The position numbers were made by a program, and so were the translations under genes. The notes beneath the pieces are model-generated. The model was not told the origin of the DNA. It searched no databases and worked only from the letters and a program-made list of their open reading frames with translations. 32,878 nt of DNA from Setaria digitata (Eukaryota; Nematoda; Chromadorea; Rhabditida; Setariidae): contig RCAB01000610.1 in assembly GCA_003640385.1 (NCBI GenBank), forward strand, positions 1-32,878, given 5' to 3'. Positions within the stretch are counted from its first letter, which is position 1, and each line of letters opens with the position of its first letter. Below, one piece after another: positions 1 through 15,140 of this stretch.

Positions 1-108
1 GAAGTAGCGTGATATGGTGGGATCGAGGTGAGGTAGGGTGATACGGTGCGGACCAGGTGAGGTGATGAAATTCCATCATAGCCACTCTCCATCTCACAGT
101 GGATGCGA

Positions 109-116
109 TTACGTCA
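109..116 (-). promoter_or_regulatory. CRE-like bZIP site (TGACGTAA)
   Basis: The plus strand reads TTACGTCA, so the minus strand reads TGACGTAA, a known CREB/ATF-family half-site variant. It lies in the GC-richer first part of the window, 4.2 kb before the S6 kinase start codon. An 8-bp match can occur by chance, so function is inference only. Confidence 0.2.
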
Positions 117-430
117 CCTATGGATCCACCGGGATGACTTCTATCTGCGACGCTTCCCTACCTAACAAATGACCAGTGGTCATTCCGAGTTAATTCTCTT
201 CTCATTCGACATAAGCTGGAGCTATACGTCCTCTGAAATGTGGCATACGCTGCAAAGAGTGTAATGTTTGCTTCTCCCTCCTCGACGACAGCACGCAGCG
301 TGAAGGTGCAAGCAGAGGAACCGCGCGTTTGCATGCAGTGTGCAACAGACTGCAAACTGCATTTGTCTGTCATCCTCTGTGCTAAAGAAAACAATTGATT
401 GCAAATATGTCGCGGTGACATCCTTTGCAT

Positions 431-680
431 ACACACAGACGTGCACAGAACACACACACACCAAGACACAGACAGACAGACGGAGGTGTCTGCTGGATGT
501 TTTGTGCAGTGCTGATTTTCAACTTCGGGTGGATCTGCGTGTGTGGGTGTCTCTGTGTGTGTGTCTGCGTCTTCCCGTGAATGTTGCGTGTCTGTGTGCG
601 TGTGTTTGTATCGCGTTGTGCGTGACCCGTTGTACTGTGTCCGTTTATGTGCAACACGTGTCCGTGTGTGTGTGTGCGTC
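431..680. repeat. CA-rich block followed by TG-rich block (low-complexity)
   Basis: Bases 431-480 are dominated by CA and CAGA units. Bases 537-680 are dominated by TG, TGTC and TGCG units. The two blocks are roughly complementary, so the strand composition switches within about 60 bp. Runs of strictly alternating purine and pyrimidine (GTGTGTGTGTGCG near 664-677) can adopt Z-DNA. The sequence matches no mobile element I recognise. Confidence 0.75.
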
Positions 681-728
681 CGTATCCCCTTGGAGTTCGT
701 TGCGGAACTTACGTAAATCTGAAGTGGT

Positions 729-743
729 GTTAGCTAAGCTAAC
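729..743. repeat. 15-bp inverted repeat GTTAGCTAAGCTAAC
   Basis: Seven-base perfect arms (GTTAGCT / AGCTAAC) surround a single A. It sits at the end of the GC-rich leading region. It could be a dimeric transcription-factor site; no specific factor is assigned. Confidence 0.5.
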
Positions 744-1770
744 TGGAAAGGATGCGAAGTGAGGTCGGGTTTCTCGTCATCGTTTCATTTTATTAATGGG
801 GAAGTAATGGGATGGAGTTCGGGAGAAGACTACATCCCGAGTAAATATTTTCTCCCTGCTTCACGTACGTTCTTGATTGCACATCAACAGAGGTTAATAA
901 CACTTATCGGTTAGTTGCAGGGACATTATTTCTTGTCATTTTTAAAGTTCTATTCTATGTAAAATTTAAATTAATTGCAAAGACCAATTCTTCTCTCACT
1001 TGGAATTTGTGTATACTTTGTGCAAAAATGCTTTCATCCACTCGTTTGTGTTGAAGAGTCAGCATCGGCTTCACATTATACTCTGTTCTGGTTTTCTTCT
1101 GAATGCAATTTGTTTATTGCTTTCTGATGCATATCTCAGAAATGCTGATTAGAAACTCTTTGCGATCGATTAAGAGATTGTATTTAGTTGAGATTCGCAG
1201 ATAACAAGAGGTAAGCTTTATCCGATCAACATTTACTTCCATTCTTTCAATCATCCTTGATGTGTATCCGGGAGATGTGATAGTGTTATACGGATACGAT
1301 GATTGTTATCTGGACAGAAGTTATCAAGCTGTTAAAGCAGTCATGGGAGAACAGTGCGAGATCACAACAGGATTCATTGGAAGGGTGATAAGATGTTAAG
1401 CTGTAAACATGTAGTATCAGTGCTCATTGCCTCTCGCTTTATCACCGATGTGAGTTAGACGTGAAGTTACTGAATTAATTGGTGGAGCCAGGTGTCGATT
1501 TCCGATAACAAGCTCTGTTGCTGTGATGGTAGATGAGTACTGCTGATAAGGTAACAGATGCATCATAAGGAAACGTGTATTGCTGCTTGAGAGTTTTGCC
1601 TGAGGGAAATTGATTCAGGAAAGGGACTGGATTGGAAAGCGAGAAGGGGGAGAAGAAACAATGACACGGCAGGTGAAGCGGTTACCGTCTAGTATGTCTT
1701 GTGTGCGACGTCGAAGTGTTCTCCTATGTTGCGTTTAGTATTGATGTGTACAGGTGATAGCAATGTTGAC

Positions 1771-1824
1771 GATTGCGATGCTGATGATGATGATAATGAT
1801 AGTGATGATGATGGCGATGGCGAT
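1771..1824 (+). repeat. Imperfect (GAT)n microsatellite
   Basis: The tract is built of GAT/GCGAT units with interruptions (ATGATGATGATAATGAT...). It has no coding context: no splice-compatible exon with protein similarity surrounds it. Confidence 0.7.
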
Positions 1825-3378
1825 TTTTAGAGGGAGGAAATGGGCAGTAGTGCTTTGGTTTCTTTATTTTTGTTGCGTTGCTGGGTAGACTGTGATGATT
1901 TGGAATTGCTGTGGATACATGTTGGGCGAATTTGGGAGGAATTTTAGGAAGAGAAGTGTACCAGGTAACTGGTAATGCTTGATGTTGCAGCTTATTTTTG
2001 GAATCACAAAATTCTACCCTAATGAATTATAGGATTTTTTAATTTTAAAAGAAGTTGAAACACTTCTTCAGATGTCAACAATTGCTATATGGTCACCAGT
2101 GATAAATCACAATTTCGAATTTTCAGTTGATAAAAACTCTTTCAGAGAAATGGTGACTAAATTTTTCGTAACATCTTGTCATCATCAAGGTTATCTTTAG
2201 TAGTTTCACGAATCGTTTTCCGATGGATCTCTGAGCTGAAACAAGAAATCGAAACATTTTTAGAATTTAAATGAAGATTTGTAATGTAACGAAGTCTGTT
2301 TCGTTGATCAGTAACAAACTGTTTGTGAGCAATAAGAAATGGACAGGAAATTAGATCGAAGCAAGCGAATTGAAGAACTGGTCCTCATGAAATTGAAATC
2401 CTGGTACTAAAATACGTAACTGGTCTTTGAGTTAGTTGTGACTGGTTCTGATTTTTATGTTTTGAATTTGGAATTCTTTGCTTCTTTCTTTTGTAAATAA
2501 TAATTGAGTCTTGTGTTGACAAGTGCTGTTTCATCGTCTTTCATTGGGACACTTCAAATGGTATGCGATTTTGTACTCGCGAATTTTGTAAGGTTTTAAG
2601 AACATCATAGTATGGTTCCATTTTTTAAGCATTTATGAATGTAACGGCTCTCATCTAGACATATTTTAAAAAAAGAAAAAGCGGATGGATTTGGTGTGTA
2701 TTTTACTTCCGTCCTCTGTGAATACTTTTATCCTTTTATTCAGGTTACAGAATTACAGTGTCAAATAATTGGTATTTTATGCAGTGAATCTTCGAGAATC
2801 CTACAGATTAGGCACAAAAAACCAATTTTTTTATGTCATTATTTGATCTAGTTCAAATGAATTGCTCGACGTATTAATTTCGGTACTTCTTTCTCAGGAT
2901 AAAGGATGATATAACGGTTTTTCAGTTTAAGCACGGTGAATCATATTGATCTTATTGCTGCATATTTCTTTAACATTATATAACTTTAACTGTTTCTTAA
3001 ATGTAATTTGTCTTCATGAATCCTGATTTTTAATTCATAGGTGGATTAGGTTTGTTGCATGACCGGTAAATAAAATGTACGGTGCTAATCGGTCGGTTTT
3101 GATAAAGGATGTGACTATCGGAAGTAGTCGATCGGTTGGTTATTATAAATGCGAAGGGGTGATTTCGTTATTCACTCAGCTTTATGCTCAATATTATATC
3201 TTTTTTTTAAAGCGTTTCCTTTCTAACTCTTTTTTTACGGGATGAGACTGATTGATGGAACATTTTATTTTTCGATATGGTAATATTTTTTTGGTGGCGA
3301 ACAATTATTAGTAATAAATCAGAAATTATAGCTGTTAGCATGCTATTTCTATATATCCTATCGAATGTTTTTAGAGCT

Positions 3379-3429
3379 CCTTAATCTTTTTTTTTTTTTT
3401 TTTNTCTTAATCTTTTTTTTTTTTTTTTC
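3379..3429. other. Single-N junction in a poly-T tract with duplicated flank
   Basis: The N at 3404 is preceded by CTTAATC plus a T run and followed by TCTTAATC plus a T run, so the same short sequence appears on both sides. This pattern suggests two contig ends joined without collapsing their overlap at a homopolymer. Confidence 0.75.
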
Positions 3430-3464
3430 TTTTCCAGAAGATGCATTGCGTAGTTACTGTACCG

Positions 3465-3599
3465 TCCATTATCCGTGGTTCGGTAACTAAATCCAGAAGA
3501 TGAAGGGAAACTGAAGACTAGTTTTCGGAATNTCCATTATCCGTGGTTCGGTAACTAAATCCAGAAGCTGAAGGGAAACTGAAGACTAGTTTTCGGAAT
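3465..3599. other. 67-bp duplicated sequence either side of a single N
   Basis: Bases 3465-3531 and 3533-3599 are identical except for one change (AGAAGATGAAG versus AGAAGCTGAAG). A single N at 3532 separates them. The simplest reading is a false tandem duplication at a scaffold join, with the mismatch reflecting allelic difference or sequencing error, and not a biological repeat. Confidence 0.85.
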
Positions 3600-3888
3600 C
3601 GTGATCTGCAGGGTTTTTCAGTTTGATGCGAGACGCCAAATTTATTTACTTATCCAAGTATTTATTAGCTGTAGTTATTTTAACGGGTAATATATTCTTT
3701 CCGAATCTACATATTATAGATGAATACGTTTTTGATGTTTATGATTTTGATGATGTGAACTGTTCATCTTGTTGATTTTGTTTTTACGAACAATGTAAAC
3801 ACTGTAATCGTATTAGTGAAGTTTTTGCTCACTTCCGTACGATAGGAGCGGACCTATTTCTGTCCTATATATACGCATACATATACAA

Positions 3889-3915
3889 AAATATAAATAT
3901 ATATATATATTTTTT
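3889..3915. repeat. (TA)n microsatellite
   Basis: An AT dinucleotide run flanked by A-rich and T-rich sequence, about 390 bp upstream of the S6 kinase start codon. Confidence 0.7.
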
Positions 3916-4189
3916 CAACTGTTGTCTGTAACTAAATTCAGTAGAAGGAAAGAGGGGAAGATTGTGCTTTCTACAACAAACCTCTGTTTTTTATATTAAT
4001 CAGTGATTTATTATTTACAGCTATCATTTAAAACGCCTCATTATGTATCTTTTAATCGCGGTCTTTTGTTAATGCGGTTACATTGTGGGAGCTAATTAAT
4101 GGTTACCGAGTTGCTTCGCGAATCCGTATGAAATACAGATCTTTTTGATTTGGTCCTTTTAAAATGTACTGCGCTAATAAAAATCCCTA

Positions 4190-4204
4190 ATTTTTCTTTT
4201 GCAG
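4190..4204 (+). promoter_or_regulatory. Candidate spliced-leader or 5'UTR acceptor of the S6 kinase gene
   Basis: A T-rich run ends in TTTTGCAG at 4204, 97 nt before the ATG at 4302. No other strong acceptor lies between it and the start codon. In nematodes such a site is either a trans-splice acceptor or the 3' end of a 5'UTR intron; the two cannot be told apart here. The predicted 5'UTR would be 4205-4301. Confidence 0.45.
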
Positions 4205-4301
4205 TTGATCAGGTTTATTTATCTGATTTTCCGTTACGGCTTCTATCAATTTCTGGATGCTTTATTAGCAGTGCATATTGAATACAAAAGCAGTGGAAAT
4301 G

Positions 4302-8383
<4,082 letters not shown>

Positions 8384-8579
8384 AGTCAGACTCTTTACTA
8401 AATTTAATCTTCAGGTAATTTTTTTCCTCAGTAGATTGTCATTTTTTAAGCTTGATGCTGTCATTTTTCCCTCCTTTCCTTGAATTCTGATTTGCTTTGG
8501 TGCCTGCCGATAATCTAATGGTTTGGCTTTAATTTCTCGTGGAAGAGAAAGGGATGAGATGAGTAGTGTCTCTTTGTGA

Positions 8580-8585
8580 AATAAA
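8580..8585 (+). terminator. Polyadenylation signal AATAAA of the S6 kinase gene
   Basis: A canonical AATAAA hexamer lies 197 nt after the TGA stop at 8381-8383. It is the first such hexamer after the stop, so it is the likely 3' end signal. Confidence 0.6.
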
Positions 8586-8844
8586 GTTTTAAGCCTCGTA
8601 TTTTCCAGATTTAATCAGTTCATAAGACTAGCTGCATCTTTGTTATGTTAGAAAATATCTTTCGTTTTCGGCGCTATTCAGATAATTTCTTTTTTGGATT
8701 CCCTCCTAAAGCTAATTCTTTCACTGCCAAATAATTTTGCAGATCAGAATTGTAACTTGGAAACATCACATTGGAATACCACGGTTTGGGAGTTGGTAGC
8801 GAGTTTTAATAATTTATTTCCAGTCAGTCATCTTTTTTGTAGTT

Positions 8845-8872
8845 AGCGCCGAAAGTTCAGGGCGCTCACGTG
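8845..8872. promoter_or_regulatory. GC-rich 6-bp hairpin next to a CACGTG E-box
   Basis: AGCGCC at 8845-8850 pairs with GGCGCT at 8861-8866 across a 10-nt loop. The canonical E-box CACGTG follows directly at 8867-8872. It stands out in AT-rich DNA about 260 bp past the S6 kinase polyadenylation signal. Any role is inference. Confidence 0.25.
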
Positions 8873-9066
8873 CTACAGTGCCTTTGTTTTTTTTACTGTT
8901 GTTTATTTTGATAATTTCGCTAACACGTTGTTTTTCTTTCGTTCCCCATAAAATCAGCTTCACATTTGCTCATTTATATGATTTTCGTTAGTCTCCTGTT
9001 TTTGAACATTCACTGGATTGAATTGATGATTGCCGTGATTCAATGGGCTTTTTTTTCTTTTTTTTT

Positions 9067-9098
<32 letters not shown>

Positions 9099-12000
9099 GC
9101 GTTCTCACTTGTGCCTCTTTATTGCTGTTTATGACCATTACCGTATTATTGAAAGTTTTCTTTTTCAGCGAAGCTAGTGAAAAACTTTCTTTTAATGAGT
9201 TAAAATCACCAGGAGAGTAACCTGTCTGTTGCTTTAATTTCATACATATTTTCGAGAATTAAAATATTTTGGGACATAATTTGTGTTTCCCGATTCAGAT
9301 TTTCAATTCTGGTAACATCTAGGATAACAGGAGTGTCATAAAATTTTAGTGTGGGAGATGGTTGCATGCTTAGGATCGCAAGCCTGAATCTGAATCACTC
9401 CTTAATGACTCTTATGACAATCTCCAAATGTCAAATAGAACTGTTGACAGCTTTAGTCAGCTGCTAAATTGTTTCTCGGTCATGGTTGTGGATCATTTTT
9501 GTCCGTTTGTTCAAGCGCTCTTTTCCTGCTTTCGAATTATTTTTTGCTCTATTCTGAATTTTAATTCTTACTACTGCAGGAAATTAGCAAATGGTGATGA
9601 CGTTGTGACGTTTACCTGTTCTTGTCAGTACCGTAAAATTTACATGTAGAATTTTCTAGGTACTTCAGGGATAAGAAACTTCATAATTTATGGGTACGAA
9701 ATGGTGTATCTGTAGAAGGTTTTTTATTTTAATTTTGAAAATTCATGAATATTATTTTTAGCGAGTTTGTTTGAATTCTTGAGGTTTTTATGGTCTAACT
9801 GTGTCTGCTACATTACCGAATAGACATAAATTTTTGAACAGTTCAACATTTTATGGATGCTATTCTTGTATTATTTGGCAATCAACAATTTTTTAAGTCT
9901 GAGGACAGACTTTTTGTAGTAGGCGAACGCGTAAATCTTCTTTGTAGTGGCGTGATGCATTCTCTAACAGTAACTTCACTAGAATTGTCTTATTCAAATA
10001 GAGTTTGGTGTTATTAAAAGTAGTTTGATGCAGATAACTACCACTCACTACCAAATGTAGGACTTCCTTATGTTTTAAATGTGGGCACGCAAGACCTCGA
10101 AAATTTTGGAAGGAGTTTTTGTCATTTAAATATTTGATGGTTTTGATTTGACGTCTCGTGATCGCAAAAAAAGCCAGAACAGAATTTTATCCTACTTATG
10201 GCTGCAATTTTCCAGTATTTGATCGGTGCTCTTTACAAAATACAACATACTGATGGATTATGGTGAGACGTTGTCTGTTTGTTTGAAGTTTGAAAACTCC
10301 CACTGACAAATAATTCAAGCATACATTCATTTCCCTTGCAGTTTTTTAGATGATTTCGAGAATGATGCCCTTACTGGAATTAATTTTTTTTAAGAAGTTA
10401 CTTTTGATAATTTCTTTAAGCAGTACGATGAAGCAGGTATTCCGCACGGCTATTCTTGTCCTTCGTTGTTTGGATGTCTAATAATACTTTTTGGCAATTT
10501 GCTGTCTATTCTTTAATTATCAGTTTTTTTTTTTTTCAAATATTGATCTTGCTCTGTTTGCTTCGCGATCATTTTTTGTCGTTTGCCAGTGTGGGATTCG
10601 GAATGTTAATGTTGCAGTTTAATGAAGTAATGTTTTTGATGTCATAAAATCAAAAAGAAGCTTTTTCCAATTTATTCAGGTTGATGTAAGTGGTTAAGCA
10701 TAAATAAAACTTATTACAAATGACTTCCTCGTGAGTTATGGTAATTTTTAAAGATTATGGAATCAAATCGGACAGATGACTCGTTTGGCAGTAAACTCTT
10801 CCAACACTGCTTCATACGATTTGTTTTTGTTTTTTCTTTTTTTTTTTTTTTTTTTTTCCTAAGTACAAATATTTTTAAGACTCATTATTTGAAATTGTTA
10901 ATGTCAATTTGACGGCAAGATAAAGTTTTCAAATACAAATTTGTGTAGCATATGTGCAATTGACGTGGATTTCATGCTGAAGGTTGTTTCAGTTCTGTTT
11001 TCTGTTTGTTTGCAGTAAGCTGTGTGACATATGCGATTGTGGCGGTGTTGTTGCATGGTCGTTGCTGAAGATTTGTCAAGCTAAGTACTGTCATATTTTG
11101 TCTGATAAAAGAATGATTACTTGATAATATTCAAGTTGAGCTTTGAGTACAAGGATTCTGAAATCTGGAACTTTGTTGGCCCTAATTGAAGGACATTCCG
11201 GTAAAAAGGTTTCAATATGGGATATGAGAATGGATTGATTTCGTAGCTTCCTTTTTTTTCGATAATATTTATAATTATCTTATTTCTGTATCCGAGTAAT
11301 TCTATGTTCAAGATAAAATAACATTTCGTGATGTCGGTAGAGTCAGGCCAACAAATGTGATTGCTCAGGAGAAAGATGGAGTAATAAATATATTGGTGCA
11401 TCTTTAACTTAAGTGAAAAGAAAAATTTTTGATGAGATCCTATCAGGTATACCTGGTGATGTATAATATTATCTCTGACATATATTCAGCCATTAATTGA
11501 TATCAGTTGAGCTTTTCTGATTTGGTAATTTTGAAGGAATGGAAATGAAATGTGAAGTAGGGAAATCCTCTTCCTCTAGCGTGGAAAATTTCTTAAAGCT
11601 CTCTTGCACTCCTTAAAATAGAGAAAAAAGAAATCTTTTATAAGATTTTTCCTTTTTTTTTGAGTTTAAAAAAGTACTAAACTGAAACGCAAATGTTGAA
11701 TGAATCGTTTTCACGAAGGGATGAAAATGATTCGGAAGAAATATAATTTGGGCAGTGAAATGAAGACTTAGCAACATTCATTTATTTTGCACCCTGCACA
11801 AGTATTGGACGGCAATATATTTGCATTTCTGCGGCTTCTTTTTTTTCTTTTTCACCAAATTTTTAAAGTAGAATTTAAGAAAATTTCTATTAATATGATA
11901 ATTTGATAATTTGTCACAAAACATTTATCATCTATTGTAGTTATGTACCGGTCAGAGCAGATCAGGATCGTTCTAGTAATGATTTTAATTGCAATTTCAG

Positions 12001-12687
12001 GTCAGTTGTTTGATTACCTCTTGTACCGTTCCAGATTCTTCATCATTTGTTCAGTCACATAATCACGAGTGATATTTTTTTCTAATTTTGCATTTAATGT
12101 GCTCTCTGTTATTTGAAACTATTTCCTGTCTTTGTTGAGACTTCTTTTATGCTTCTAATACTTTGATCATATTTATCTAATCCATTTCAGGCAATTCTTA
12201 TTAATACTATACTATTATCAACCTGATTTAAAATAACAAAATGTCTAATTTATTTCTCTAAATGTAATTCCAACAATATAACAGATAGTAGAACAATGAT
12301 GTTGCATGTTATTCATCAAAAAAAAAAAAATAAATAAATAAAATTTATTTTATATTTCCTCTACAACTCGTTATTGTGGCAAACAATTTATACTCTTTCT
12401 GGAGAGAGAGTTGACCTCAGTCTATGTAACAGTTGTACACTTTTGCTTAATATCACTGTGAACGTTCTCCAATCAGATATTTTAATGATGAAGACGAAAT
12501 TTAAAAGAATAAATTAAGTGGTAATAGAAATTGCTTACATTTAAAGTGGAATGTTATGGAGTAGAGTTGAATCAGTTATCTATCCAGTCGTCTGTTGCCT
12601 CTGTGATAAATGAAAAATTCCTTTTAATCTAAAAGCTGATAATTTCTCTCGATCGTTCAATCACAGTGTACGAGGTCGACTAATTAC

Positions 12688-12984
12688 CTAATTGGTAATA
12701 ACTGTTTGGTTGTGCAATTTTTTGTTTTTTTTTGATCGGTTGGACCGAATTTTCGAATCATTTTTCTCTGTTTTAATTGGGTCGCATGATCTATCATTAA
12801 GGTATTTCCAAGTTGTAACACTTTTCCAGTCGATACTGTCATCATTAATTTTGCTTGCTTGCCAGTTCTCTAGCTTTACCTTCTCTTCACAAGAAAGCTT
12901 CAAAAATTCATCTTTGAAATCTTTACTTTTGCTAGTCTTGTTGCTTTCGGTTCTGTAGACTTGACTCATTAAGCAATATTTTCG
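12688..12984 (-). other. Unrecognised minus-strand open frame, doubtful
   Basis: An open frame of about 98 codons (93 from its first ATG at 12969) encodes a Lys/Asn/Ser-rich, hydrophilic peptide containing short segments such as CEEKVKLENWQ. It has no recognised domain and no clear promoter. The Lys/Asn richness is what AT-rich DNA gives by chance. It may be a non-coding frame, an exon of an unrecognised gene, or a remnant. Confidence 0.12.
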
Positions 12985-14181
12985 ATCCGTTTCTCAGACC
13001 GGACTAATGATCTGAATGACATCTTGTCTTCAGAGCCGTCTCAACCAATTTAATTGTCTGTTCTTCTCTCTCTCTCACCTTTTTTTTGAGTGCTTTGTTG
13101 TGTAATTTTGTTTTCAATTCAATGTTCATTTATTTACATAATCCACCTAAAAAAAAAAAAAATTACAACATCATTATAGTCTTTGGGCCTTCCGAAACAT
13201 ACCTGGCAATCAAATTTACCTCAACTTTTTTCATTTAGTATCAAAAATTTCATCAATTGGAATCCCTCTACGAGTTAATTTCGTTCATTAATATTTAGAG
13301 ATAAAGCTCAGTTATACTGATAATAAGATTAATGGGATTTTTCGATGCTCATTGCAAATTGCTTCTAGATTTAAAACAGTTCGTTTGCTTGTTAAATATT
13401 TGAAATGTTTAGACTGATCTGATAGGGACTAATCACTGCTATCAGTAATAGAAGGAATGAACACAAAACATTTCTGATTTACTTTTTCGGCTTTTCTTTT
13501 CACCAAAAGTCACTGCTTCGTCACACTGTGACATTTTTAGATAATGAGTTGTCACTGTCCCATTTTTATTTTTCATTTTTTTGAAATATGGATGAAAGAT
13601 TTATGATCAGTCTTTCAGATTCTGATGGTGAAATCTTTACGTCACAGGAAGACATTGTCTTCGAGTGCTGAATCGTAAAGATTGGTGATCCTAATCGAAA
13701 CTTCTCTCCAATCTCGGAACATCCAATGGATGAATGATGGATTCAGAATTTATTTCATCTTGGATTTGAGTCCTCCTCGCGAATTGTATGAAAATTTTAT
13801 GATCCAATTTTACATTCAATTTGCTTTGGAGATGACAATGGTGTACCATTCTATTTCTGCTTCTTTCGCATGTTTTAAGTACCATTCCGAATTGCCCTTC
13901 CAGAATGCGTTCAGTTGAACACCTGGCTTCCTTCTAACCCCTTGTTTGCTTCAAACTAGTTCACTTTTGACAATCTCACTCGAATTCGAATCTTCTTCAG
14001 CAATTATTTCATTCTGAAGGCCTGATATGACCAGTGAAGAAGACACTTTTTTCTATGAATGTGGATAGTTCAGAATAAAATTCGATTTGTAAATGAGCAT
14101 GCAAGCGAGAGAACTTGGATAATTCAAAAGTATGTACAAGTAAATGAGCCTATTACAATCTCATTTCTCCATATTCTTTTC

Positions 14182-14197
14182 GCAGCTAATTAGCTGC
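14182..14197. promoter_or_regulatory. 16-bp perfect palindrome GCAGCTAATTAGCTGC
   Basis: The site is perfectly self-complementary over 16 bp and centred on TAATTA, the core bound by many homeodomain proteins. It lies about 945 bp upstream of the LET-767-like start codon. A dimeric homeodomain site is a reasonable guess, but there is no direct evidence. Confidence 0.3.
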
Positions 14198-15128
14198 TCA
14201 AAACCATTCTCTAAAATCAAAGCCTGTACAACTTGTGATGACAGAATGTTGATTGAAAACTTTAAAATTCATTCTTACTTTGCAAAATAATTGCTACGAT
14301 TATCCTTTTTAAATCGAGTTTTCATAATATTTAATTACATTGCAATTCAATAATTCATAATTCAATAGCATATATATGCACGCAGTTTCACCTTAACTAT
14401 GCTTCTTTGTTTTCTGATTGTTTTTTGCTTAAAAAAGATTTGAAGAATTGTTAAATAAGTAGCAATTAGTCTTCAAAGTTAAACATATTCAAATCGAATA
14501 TCAGCCACATGAATCAGTCTAGTACTTAGTTTACAATTAGACTGAGAATTAACTATTCATCTAGGTTTATGTTTATTGCCAGACTGATTTAGCCAAACGA
14601 CGATTGTTAGTTGCATCTCACTATCTTATCAACTTCAAATATCCGGAAACAGGAAACTTTTCTTCTAGCTTATCTGAATTCCTCATCTTTTTCCATAACT
14701 TTTTAGAAACTATTATACCTACCGGATTTTATGGAAGTTAATTCCTAACGAAAAGTCCATTGAAGTACAACCAAAACTCGGCTTTCTCTCTGTTCCGCCA
14801 GATCATATCTCCTTCTCAAGTTAGAAATAAATTTTACAAAAACTACGAATTAATCAAGTTGATTTTACGAATCATTTTATCAAGCAATAGTATAAACTAA
14901 TATAATTTATTTGTAAATACTTCTAATAGTTTTACAGGAAATTATTTAACGTAAGATTGTTGAATTTAAAAATTATTGCTTACTTAATTATTTTGTTCGT
15001 ATTGTGTCTAAAATAGATGAAATGAAGAAGGAAAGGATAATTTTTAAATTCTTTTAAAAATTTTTGACTGTACCAACGAAGTTTTCGAGAGATGAAGTTT
15101 CTAGAATTACCAAATTGTTGAAGATTTT

Positions 15129-15136
15129 AATTTCAG
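15129..15136 (+). promoter_or_regulatory. Candidate spliced-leader acceptor 4 nt before the LET-767-like start
   Basis: AATTTCAG ends at 15136 and is followed by TAAG then ATG at 15141. A TTTCAG acceptor with only 4 nt of leader before the start codon is typical of nematode trans-splicing. It also supports the chosen start. Confidence 0.6.
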
Positions 15137-15140
15137 TAAG

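Larger units (their letters stand above)
1..4301. other. Upstream region of the S6 kinase gene, no coding gene recognised
   Basis: The first 800 bases are richer in GC and CpG than the rest and contain degenerate GGTGA-type repeats (1-70), a CA-rich block (431-480) and a TG-rich block (537-680). From about 900 onward the sequence is AT-rich. The longer open frames here (for example 340-762 on + and 158-469 on -) come from the TG/CA low-complexity sequence and match no family I know. A GC-richer patch at about 1480-1720 could be a non-coding 5' exon or promoter, but nothing in the sequence proves it. Two single-N junctions (3404, 3532) lie inside this stretch. Confidence 0.6.
8384..15136. other. 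Intergenic region between the S6 kinase and LET-767-like genes, no gene recognised
   Basis: The S6 kinase 3'UTR occupies the first about 200 bp. The rest is AT-rich with poly-T tracts (9049-9089, 10822-10858), an (A)n(TAAA)n run near 12320-12350 and a CT run near 13060-13077. Open frames on the minus strand at 12688-12969 and around 13691-13919 are the most coding-like parts, but they match no family I recognise. No tRNA, transposase or terminal inverted repeat was seen. Confidence 0.55.

Noticed and set aside
158..762. Overlapping open frames on both strands in the leading region
   Set aside because: They translate CA/TG low-complexity sequence into Cys/Val and Thr/His repeats, on both strands at once, with no recognised domain.
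9049..9089. Long T tracts (also 10822-10858, 28887-28913) considered as retroelement tails
   Set aside because: No element body, flanking duplication or reverse-transcriptase sequence adjoins them; such homopolymers recur throughout the window.
12692..12958. Plus-strand hydrophobic open frame that looks like a membrane protein
   Set aside because: It is the antisense of a Lys/Asn-rich frame; Phe/Leu/Ser richness is the usual translation of T-rich DNA and no family matches.
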